DNA from: Actinomadura rupiterrae
GTDB taxonomy: Bacteria > Actinomycetota > Actinomycetes > Streptosporangiales > Streptosporangiaceae
Direction: 5' to 3'
Length of the DNA: 64,000 nt
NCBI RefSeq assembly: GCF_024172125.1
Contig: NZ_JAMZEA010000006.1
Span: 558,001 to 622,000, forward strand
The notes beneath the pieces are model-generated. The model searched no databases. It was given only the letters and a program-made list of their open reading frames with translations, and was not told where the DNA came from. Both the position numbers and the translations under genes were made by a program. This document shows positions 58,263-64,000 of this stretch, in pieces (position 1 is the first letter of the stretch; each line of letters begins with the position of its first letter).

Positions 58263-59390
58263 TTACCGTCCGGCCGCGGGCCGGTACCGCTCGGCGAACA
58301 GCCGCGCCGTCAGCTCGCCGCGGCTGGAGACGCCGACCTTGGCGAACACCGCCTTGAGGTGGCCGCGCACCGTGTGCGGCGAGATCACCAGAGCCTCCGC
58401 GACCGGCCCGGTGGACAGCCCGCGCGCGACGAACTGGGCGACCTGGAGCTCGCGCGGGGTCAGCCCGTACGCCTCGGCGATCATGACGCCCAGGTCGGCG
58501 GCGGACGCCGGCTCGATCACCAGCGCGACCGGCCCGGGCGTGCCGTCCGGGCCGTCCAGGCAGGACGCGTGGCACACCAGCCACCGGCCGTCCGTGGTCC
58601 GGACCCGCGTGCGCGCGGCCCCTTCGCGCTCGCGGCCCCGCGCGACCGCCCGCGCCTGGAGCGCCGCGCCGACCGCCCAGATCGGCAGCCGCAGCCCGAG
58701 GCGGGACGGCACGAGCGGCCCGTCCGGCAGGACGTCCAGGTACGCGCGGGCCTCGGCGTTGGCCGAGGTCGCCTCGCCGCGCTCGTCGAACAGCACCAGC
58801 CCCGGCCCGGAAGGCCCGGACGCCCCGGCAGCCCCGTCCGGACGGGACGACCCGACAGCCCCGTCCGGACGGGCGAAGCCTCGCAACCGCCTCGCCAGCG
58901 GGCCCGACAACCCGGCCAGCAGCGCCACATCGGACGGCCCGAACTCCTCGGCCCGGCCCGTCCGGAACAGGCTGACCAGGCCCCACGGCCGGTTCCCGAT
59001 CCGCAGCACGGCGCGCAGCTCGTCGTGGACTCCCTGGTCGCCGAGCACGGCCCGGAACCGCGCGCTGCGCGCGGGCGCCCCGCCGGTCGCGGCCCGCAAC
59101 CCGGCCGCCGGGACGCCCGCCCGGGCGAGGTCGCGGAAGGGCAGGACGTTCTCGTCCAGCAGCTCGCTCTCCCAGTAGGCGGCGCACCGGTCGCCGCCGC
59201 CGAGGCCCTCGACCAGCATCGGCGCGGTGACCAGCCCGGTCTCGGGGTCGCTCGCCGTCCAGACGGCGGCGTCGAAGCGCAGCAGCGGCCGCAGCCGGGA
59301 CGACACGCGCCCGAACAGGTCGAGCGGGCCCGCGGCGCGTGCGGCGGCGCGTTCGGCCGCCGCGGCGGCAGGACTCGGATCGGACGGCAT
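58263..59390 (-). CDS. LuxR-family transcriptional regulator
   Basis: 375 aa from the ATG at 59390. The C-terminal 60 residues are a LuxR/NarL HTH (YGLTPRELQVAQFVARGLST, VISPHTVRGHLKAVFAKVGV). The N-terminal 300 residues resemble a GAF/PAS-like sensor (LRPLLRFDAAVWTASDPETG, RPWGLVSLFRTG; GPGLVLFDERGEATSANAEA). A 9-residue repeat RPDGAVGSS/RPDGAAGAS, from a 27-bp duplication near 58829-58882, sits between them. No receiver domain is present. It is divergent from the FAD oxidoreductase gene, which may be its target. The 85-bp gap to the ribose regulator ends in pyrimidine-rich DNA. Confidence 0.88.
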   Translation of the reverse strand: MPSDPSPAAAAAERAAARAAGPLDLFGRVSSRLRPLLRFDAAVWTASDPETGLVTAPMLVEGLGGGDRCAAYWESELLDENVLPFRDLARAGVPAAGLRAATGGAPARSARFRAVLGDQGVHDELRAVLRIGNRPWGLVSLFRTGRAEEFGPSDVALLAGLSGPLARRLRGFARPDGAVGSSRPDGAAGASGPSGPGLVLFDERGEATSANAEARAYLDVLPDGPLVPSRLGLRLPIWAVGAALQARAVARGREREGAARTRVRTTDGRWLVCHASCLDGPDGTPGPVALVIEPASAADLGVMIAEAYGLTPRELQVAQFVARGLSTGPVAEALVISPHTVRGHLKAVFAKVGVSSRGELTARLFAERYRPAAGR

Positions 59391-59424
59391 GATGATCAGC
59401 CTGCCCGGCCCGTGCCCGCGCCAC

Positions 59425-59445
59425 CACCCCCCGAACGAGGGGGTG
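59425..59445. promoter_or_regulatory. Inverted repeat between LuxR and FAD oxidoreductase genes
   Basis: CACCCCC (59425-59431) and GGGGGTG (59439-59445) are perfect arms with a 7-base centre. It lies 35 bp before the LuxR start and 96 bp before the oxidoreductase start. It could be an operator for the LuxR protein or a hairpin. Confidence 0.4.
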
Positions 59446-59540
59446 CGGCGCGCGCGGGACACCCCGGGCGGGGCGTACCGGCGCGCCGCGACGGCCGCGA
59501 GGCTCGACGCACGGTCCGAGCGAGGCTGAGAGGAACGACA

Positions 59541-60923
59541 ATGCGAATCGCGATCATCGGAGCGGGCCCGGCGGCCGTCGGGCTGCTGGACGCCCTGGCC
59601 CGATCTGGCGAAGGGCACGACATCACGGTCTTCGACCCGTCGCCGCACCCCTGGCGGGGGCGGCCGTACGCGGCCGATCTGGACAGCGTCCTGGTGAACG
59701 TCCCGCCCATGCTGATGTCGGTGCGGCACGACGACCGCGAGCACTACGCGACCTGGCTGGGCGAGCGCGGCGCGCGGTTCTTCGATCCGCTGATGGGCGC
59801 GCCGCTGGTCCCGCGCGCCATGTACGGCGAGTACCTGGAGGAGACCGCCGGGAAGGCGATGGCCGGCGGGAACGTCCGGCTGGTGCCCGAACGGGTCGTC
59901 GGAACGACGCGTGACCTGCGGGTTCGCACCGAGGGCGGGCGCGAGTACCAGGCTGATCGCGTCGTGCTCTGCGTCGGTTCCGGAACCCCGGGCGATCCGT
60001 ACGGGCTGGACGGGGCGCCGGGATACATCGGCGACCCGTACCCGCTGGCCCGGACCTTGGAAGGCGTCGGCGCGGACGCGTCCGTGGTGATCATCGGGAG
60101 CCGGCTGACCGCCGTGGACGTCGCCGTCTCGCTGGGCGCGCGCGGGCACGCCGGGCCGATCTCGCTGGTGTCGCGCGGCGGCATGCTGCCGCATGTCTGG
60201 CAGCGGCCGGGCGGCTATCAGCCCAAATACCTCAATGCGGACGCGGTCCGGGTGATGGGTGCGGACGTCACGCTCGCCAAGCTGCACGACCTGTTCCGCG
60301 CCGAACTGGAGGAAATCGGCGAGGACATCGGTGAGATCGAGGCCGATCTGCGGGCCGCCCTCACCGATGATCCAGGACTGCGGCTGCGCCGCCAGGTGGA
60401 CCTCGTGGACACGCCCTTGCAGGCCCGGCGGCTCCTCCAGCAGGCGTGCCACAACGTCATGCCGCACGCCTGGCCGCTGCTGCCCGAATCGGACCGGGCG
60501 ACGCTGCGGAGGCACTCGCGGCTGGCGGTCTCGCTGGCGTCGCCGATGGTCCCGGTGAACGGCGTGCGCATGGCGGAACTCTTCGAGTCGGGGCAGCTCG
60601 ACTCGGTGGGCGGCGTCAAGGAGATCGTCGCGGCGCCGTCCGGGTTCGACGTGCGGTGTGAGGGCGGGACGCGGCACGCGGAAGTGGTCGTGAACGCCGT
60701 GAACCCTCCGCCCGGGTCCGTGCCGAAGGCCGCCGTCGGGCTCGTTGAGGCGCTGCTCGGCGCCGGGCTGGCGGCGACGCATCCGGACGGCGGGATCGTG
60801 CCGTCCGATCCGCGCGTGCATGTGGTCGGCGATCTGCATGGCGGACGGCCGTTCCTGACCTCGGGCATCCCCGAGGTGGTGAACACGGCCGCGAACGCCG
60901 CTCGCGCGCTTACGCAGGGGTGA
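59541..60923 (+). CDS. FAD/NAD(P)-binding oxidoreductase (FAD_NAD_binding_9 type)
   Basis: 460 aa. RIAIIGAGPAAVGLLDALA is the FAD Rossmann loop at the very N-terminus, and VVIIGSRLTAVDVAVSLGAR a second nucleotide-binding loop near residue 175. HEVTVFDPSPHPWRG-like ITVFDPSPHPWRGRPYA, LVNVPPMLMSVRHDDREHY and NAVNPPPGSVPKAAVGL are like proteins of the FAD-NAD(P)-binding/ornithine-monooxygenase-like superfamily without a known substrate. GAGAGGAACG precedes the ATG. Its 3' end overlaps the convergent 70-aa gene by 14 bp. Confidence 0.88.
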   Translation: MRIAIIGAGPAAVGLLDALARSGEGHDITVFDPSPHPWRGRPYAADLDSVLVNVPPMLMSVRHDDREHYATWLGERGARFFDPLMGAPLVPRAMYGEYLEETAGKAMAGGNVRLVPERVVGTTRDLRVRTEGGREYQADRVVLCVGSGTPGDPYGLDGAPGYIGDPYPLARTLEGVGADASVVIIGSRLTAVDVAVSLGARGHAGPISLVSRGGMLPHVWQRPGGYQPKYLNADAVRVMGADVTLAKLHDLFRAELEEIGEDIGEIEADLRAALTDDPGLRLRRQVDLVDTPLQARRLLQQACHNVMPHAWPLLPESDRATLRRHSRLAVSLASPMVPVNGVRMAELFESGQLDSVGGVKEIVAAPSGFDVRCEGGTRHAEVVVNAVNPPPGSVPKAAVGLVEALLGAGLAATHPDGGIVPSDPRVHVVGDLHGGRPFLTSGIPEVVNTAANAARALTQG

Positions 60924-61122
60924 GGGTGGCGAGGTCGACCGACTCGGAGAGGTCGGCGACGCTCGCGTACCAGCCGCGGCCGACCGGGCGTCCTTCGCGG
61001 GTGACCAGGAAGGCCGAGTCGGCGTCGGCCGGGACGCCCGCGAAGTCGGCCCAGGCGCGGTGCGAGCCGTCCAGCGGGACGGCCGTGACGCGCAGACCGT
61101 CCGGACCTGTCCATTCCTCCAT
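60910..61122 (-). CDS. Small hypothetical protein (70 aa)
   Basis: 70 aa from the ATG at 61122. EEWTGPDGLRVTAVPLDGSH, RAWADFAGVPADADSAFLVT and REGRPVGRGWYASVADLSES suggest a small beta-rich soluble domain. I do not recognise a family. A 24-bp near-palindrome lies 6-29 bp upstream of the start, which supports a real, regulated gene. Convergent with the FAD oxidoreductase. Confidence 0.65.
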   Translation of the reverse strand: MEEWTGPDGLRVTAVPLDGSHRAWADFAGVPADADSAFLVTREGRPVGRGWYASVADLSESVDLATLTPA

Positions 61123-61127
61123 GCACG

Positions 61128-61151
61128 CTATGCTACTGATCCAGTACATAG
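61128..61151. promoter_or_regulatory. Near-perfect palindrome upstream of the 70-aa gene
   Basis: CTATG (61128-61132) and CATAG (61147-61151) are outer arms; TACTG and CAGTA (61134-61138, 61142-61146) are inner arms around an ATC centre. With one extra base on the left the site has 10 of 10 paired arm positions. It is AT-richer than the surroundings and lies between divergent genes. Confidence 0.5.
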
Positions 61152-61222
61152 AGTCATGATTCGGGGGTTGACCGGACGGCCCGGGCCGGTCGATGATCGG
61201 CGGATCCCCTGGGAGGTTCGCC

Positions 61223-61852
61223 ATGGCGGGTCCGGAAGCGTCGCCCACGGCGCGGGTGGCGGAGGCGTCCGACGTCGATCGGATCGCGGCCGTCCTCGCG
61301 CGCGCGTTCGAGGACGACCCGGTGTGGAGCTGGATGCTGCCGGACGAGGCGTCCCGGCCCAGGCGGCTGGCGGCGGCCTTCACGATCCTGCTCCGCGAGG
61401 TCCACCTGGGCCACGGCGCGAGCGAGCACGCCGGGCGGTTCGCCGACATCGAGGCCGCCGCGCTCTGGGATCCGCCGGGCAGCTGGCGGGTGCCGCTGAC
61501 CGCGCAGGCGCGCCAGGCCATTCCGCTCATGCGCGCGTTCGGGACGCGCCTGCCCGCGGCGATGCGGGCGCTCGGGCGCGTCGAGGGCGAGCATCCGAAG
61601 GAACCGCACTGGTACCTGGCGTTCCTCGGCACCGACCCGCAGGCGCAGGGCAACGGCCTCGGGACGGTCCTGCTGCGTTCGCGCCTCGCCCGCTGCGACG
61701 AGGCGCGGATGCCCGCGTATCTGGAGTCGTCCAAGGAGAGCAACGTCCCGTACTACGAGAAGTTCGGGTTCCGCGTGACGAAGGAACTCCAGATGCCGGG
61801 CAAAGGGGCCCCGCCGGTGTGGCTCATGTGGCGGGACCCCGAAGCCGGCTAG
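61223..61852 (+). CDS. GNAT-family N-acetyltransferase
   Basis: 209 aa from the ATG at 61223, 6 bases after GGGAGG. VAEASDVDRIAAVLARAFED is the N-terminal helix region, GTDPQAQGNGLGTVLLRSRL carries the acetyl-CoA motif (QxxGxG/A form), and PAYLESSKESNVPYYEKFGF, FGFRVTKELQMPG the C-terminal fold. It belongs to the MACC/drug-acetyltransferase-like GNATs with a central HWYLAFLGTDP. The acceptor is unknown. It converges on the glycerophosphodiesterase gene with 10 bp between stops. Confidence 0.92.
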   Translation: MAGPEASPTARVAEASDVDRIAAVLARAFEDDPVWSWMLPDEASRPRRLAAAFTILLREVHLGHGASEHAGRFADIEAAALWDPPGSWRVPLTAQARQAIPLMRAFGTRLPAAMRALGRVEGEHPKEPHWYLAFLGTDPQAQGNGLGTVLLRSRLARCDEARMPAYLESSKESNVPYYEKFGFRVTKELQMPGKGAPPVWLMWRDPEAG

Positions 61853-61862
61853 TCAGCGGCGG

Positions 61863-63008
61863 TCAGGAGCGCTCGCCGAGGAAGTCCTGGCGGGCGCGGT
61901 AGGCGGTGTCGGAGTTGTCGCTGAACATGCCGTCGATGCCCGCCTTGAAGTACGCCTCATACTCCTTGAACACGTTCCCGTAGTCACCGGGCTTGGTGCC
62001 GTTGCGCAGGTCGGTCGGCAGGAACTGGTTCTCGTTGCGGAAGGTGTACGGGACGACCTTGAGCCCCGCGCGGTGCGCGTCGGCGACGAGTGGACCGGGG
62101 GTGCCGAGCGAGCCGTCCGCCTTCGGCGGGATGACGAGGGTCTTCTCCGGACCGATCCAGTCCGCGTATTCACGCACGGTCTTCAGGCCCGCGGGCTTGG
62201 TCATGTCGGCGAAGGTCGGGCCGGAGCCGGTCGCGGTCGTGTCGTACGGCGAGCCGGTGTTGGAGATGCACTGGAGCACGGTCACGTGCGGCAGCGCGCG
62301 GTGCAGGATCCGCAGGCTGGACGGCTCGAACGACTGGACGACCGTCCGGCCGCCCTGGTCGAAGTGGTTGCGCTTCAGCGTGGCGATGAGGGTGTTCTCC
62401 AGCGGCAGCCCGATCGACCGGAAGTAGGTCGGGTGCTTGGTCTCGGGCACGATCCCGATCTTGCGGTGGTACTCGCGGGTGAACCGCTTGGCCAGGTCGA
62501 TGACCTCCTGGAGGGTCAGCACCTGGTAGCGGCCGTTGTAGAGGGTGTTGTGCTGCCGGATGTCGGGCAGCCGCTCGGCGGCGCGCAGCGTCTTCAGCTC
62601 GGCGAGGGTGAAGTCCTCGGTGAACCAGCCGGTGATCTTCGTGCCGTCGACCGTCTTGGTGGTCTTGCGGTTCGCGAACTCCGGGTGGGACGCGACGTCG
62701 GTCGTGCCGCCGATCTCGTTCTCGTGCCGGACGACGAGCTGGCCGTCCTTGGTCGGCACCAGGTCGGGCTCGATGAAGTCCGCGCCCATACGGACGGCCA
62801 GCTCGTAGGAGCCCTCGGTGTGCTCGGGGCGGTAGCCGGGCGCGCCGCGGTGGCCGAGGATCAGCGGTCCGCGGGCGGCGGTCAGGGCGGGGGCGGCCTC
62901 GGCGGACGGGCCGGGCGCCGGGGACGCGGCCGGCAGCGTCGCGGCGGCGAGGGCGGCGACCGGCGCCAGCACCGCCGCGGCGGCGAGGACTCGGGCTCGA
63001 CGGATCAT
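61863..63008 (-). CDS. Secreted glycerophosphodiester phosphodiesterase (GlpQ-like)
   Basis: 381 aa from the ATG at 63008, with AAGGGAG upstream. A signal peptide or N-terminal anchor (VLAAAAVLAPVAALAAATLP) is followed by an Ala/Pro-rich spacer. The GDPD catalytic core is complete: ILGHRGAPGYRPEHTEGSYE with HRG and the His of PEHT, ADFIEPDLVPTKDGQLVVRHE with the metal Glu/Asp and second His, and GIVPETKHPTYF. Hydrolyses glycerophosphodiesters to glycerol 3-phosphate outside the cell. A Ca-dependent GlpQ-type enzyme is likely. Confidence 0.94.
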   Translation of the reverse strand: MIRRARVLAAAAVLAPVAALAAATLPAASPAPGPSAEAAPALTAARGPLILGHRGAPGYRPEHTEGSYELAVRMGADFIEPDLVPTKDGQLVVRHENEIGGTTDVASHPEFANRKTTKTVDGTKITGWFTEDFTLAELKTLRAAERLPDIRQHNTLYNGRYQVLTLQEVIDLAKRFTREYHRKIGIVPETKHPTYFRSIGLPLENTLIATLKRNHFDQGGRTVVQSFEPSSLRILHRALPHVTVLQCISNTGSPYDTTATGSGPTFADMTKPAGLKTVREYADWIGPEKTLVIPPKADGSLGTPGPLVADAHRAGLKVVPYTFRNENQFLPTDLRNGTKPGDYGNVFKEYEAYFKAGIDGMFSDNSDTAYRARQDFLGERS

Positions 63009-63184
63009 CGGGTCGGGCTCCCTTCGGGGGACGCGCGGGGAGGTGTCGCGGGACGTCCGCGGGTCCGCGCGTCGGGGTCGCCCGGAAGGTACCGGCCGGA
63101 GAGGGGCCGGGCCCGGAACCGGCCGGTGACGGCCGGGCCAACCTTGCCCGCCCGGCGGATGAACGCGGACGGGGCGCACGAGAA

Positions 63185-63215
63185 CACCCCGTCCGCCACC
63201 AGGCCGGACGGGGTG
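63185..63215 (-). terminator. Hairpin downstream of the aldo/keto reductase gene
   Basis: CACCCCGTCCG (63185-63195) pairs with CGGACGGGGTG (63205-63215), 11 bp, around a 9-base loop, 14 bp after the reductase stop. The rest of the 221-bp gap to the glycerophosphodiesterase start shows no other signal. Confidence 0.75.
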
Positions 63216-63229
63216 CCTCCACCCGCGCG

Positions 63230-64000
63230 TCAGCCCATCCAGTCGAAGGTGGCCGGGTCGGGGCCGATCCGCTTGTTCTGGTTCATCCGCGCGATCGCGT
63301 CCATGTCGTCCTCGGTCAGCTCGAAGTCGAACACGTCGAAGTTCTCCGCGATCCGGGACGGCGTGACCGACTTCGGGATGACGATGTTGCCGAGCTGGAT
63401 GTGCCAGCGGAGCACCACCTGCGCCGCGGTCTTGCCGTGCGCGGCGCCGATCCCGGCGAGCGCGGGCTCGTCCAGCAGGCCCTTGCCCTGGCCGAGCGGG
63501 CTCCACGCCTCGGTGCGGATGTCGTGCGCGGCGTTGAAGGCGCGCAGCTCGCCCTGCTGGAAGTAGGGGTGCAGCTCGATCTGGTTCACCACCGGCTTGA
63601 CGTCGGTCTCGGCGAACAGCCGCTCCAGCGCGCCGACGGTGAAGTTGGAGACGCCGATCGCGCGGATCCGGCCGTCCTTGTAGAGCTTCTCGAAGGCCCG
63701 CCAGGTGTCCAGGTAGGTGCCGCGCGACGGCATCGGCCAGTGGATCAGGTACAGGTCCAGGACGTCCAGGCCGAGCCGCTCCATGCTGGCCTCGAAGGCG
63801 CGCAGCGTGGAGTCGTGGCCCTGGTCGGCGTTCCAGAGCTTGGTGGTGACGAACAGCTCGTCCCGGGACAGGCCGGACTCGCTCAGCGCGCGCCCGGTGC
63901 CGGTCTCGTTCTCGTACGCCTGCGCCGTGTCGATGCTCCGGTAGCCGGTGGTCAGCGCGGTGCCGACGGCCTTCTCGGCCTCGTCGTCGGCGACCTGCCA
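63230..64000 (-). CDS. Aldo/keto reductase, N-terminus outside the window
   Basis: The visible 257 codons are in frame to the right edge, so about 20 N-terminal residues are missing. From the edge: AVGTALTTGYRSIDTAQAYE carries the catalytic Asp and Tyr, ELFVTTKLWNADQG the Lys, and LDVLDLYLIHWPMPS the His of the D-Y-K-H tetrad. Then IRAIGVSNFTVGAL, NQIELHPYFQQGELR and IPKSVTPSRIAENF give the NADPH site. This is the common 2,5-diketogluconate reductase-type AKR5 group. Substrate uncertain. Confidence 0.95.
   Translation of the reverse strand, partial: WQVADDEAEKAVGTALTTGYRSIDTAQAYENETGTGRALSESGLSRDELFVTTKLWNADQGHDSTLRAFEASMERLGLDVLDLYLIHWPMPSRGTYLDTWRAFEKLYKDGRIRAIGVSNFTVGALERLFAETDVKPVVNQIELHPYFQQGELRAFNAAHDIRTEAWSPLGQGKGLLDEPALAGIGAAHGKTAAQVVLRWHIQLGNIVIPKSVTPSRIAENFDVFDFELTEDDMDAIARMNQNKRIGPDPATFDWMG

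Noticed and set aside
58263..60839. An 858-residue minus-strand protein
   Set aside because: The LuxR protein accounts for the last 375 residues; the upstream part is antisense to the FAD oxidoreductase.

Overview
The window is 64 kb of high-GC DNA with dense, mostly short-spaced genes, frequent GTG starts and many ATGA/GTGA overlaps. An XRE-DUF5753/DUF397/anti-sigma cluster, CGNR regulators, an ECF41 sigma factor, an actinobacterial-type SOS box (TCGAAC-N4-GTTCGA) and an imuA-imuB-dnaE2 mutasome point to a sporulating-type actinobacterium. An Actinomadura/Streptosporangiales-like host is my inference from composition and gene content. I saw no rRNA, tRNA, CRISPR array, transposase or prophage, so this reads as chromosome rather than a mobile island.

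Layout. 0-7 kb: a truncated carboxylesterase end; a GntR+TetR double-HTH regulator divergent from a Tat-secreted amidohydrolase; an SDR protein; deoC divergent from a GntR/UTRA regulator; an S51 peptidase and an alpha/beta hydrolase. 7-9.6 kb: a CGNR regulator behind a symmetric four-box operator, a GNAT remnant, two DUF397 genes, an XRE-DUF5753 regulator and an ATP-binding anti-sigma-like protein. 9.6-15.4 kb: two coupled LysR paralogues, a GNAT protein with an apparent 16-codon leader, and a MarR gene whose promoter motif recurs before an esterase gene, with a secreted C39-like protein between them. 15.4-23.3 kb: a beta-helix-like membrane protein with an ArsR-type regulator and a divergent hydrolase; an ECF41 sigma factor facing a DODA-type dioxygenase; and the two halves of a FluG-like system (amidohydrolase and glutamine synthetase family) as divergent genes. 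23.4-28 kb: a secreted HNH-like protein, a 23-bp minisatellite, a second CGNR gene, an O-methyltransferase, and a DUF2867 gene behind two TetR-like operators. 28-37 kb: RecD2, a secreted M28 peptidase with a secreted aldose epimerase, mtnA with an SDR gene, and an MFS transporter. 38-43.7 kb: the SOS-controlled mutasome. 43.7-52.7 kb: an envelope deacetylase, a Ser/Thr kinase with a PD40 propeller, an MMPL transporter, a Ppx/GppA phosphatase, and LURP-one, PH and DedA proteins. 52.7-58.2 kb: a ribose operon (LacI regulator, ATPase, permease fused to binding protein, ribokinase). 58.2-64 kb: LuxR regulator and FAD oxidoreductase, GNAT, glycerophosphodiesterase, and an aldo/keto reductase cut by the window edge.

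Three regulatory or structural patterns stand out. First, several divergent regulator/target pairs have visible operators, and the CGNR site is the most elaborate (four heptamers at exact 24-bp spacing around one dyad). Second, short tandem repeats of 16-23 bp, different in sequence at each place, sit on or just after gene 3' ends (about 260, 3036, 24123, 38784 and 53591). Third, convergent genes commonly overlap at their 3' ends, the longest overlap being 168 bp at recD2.
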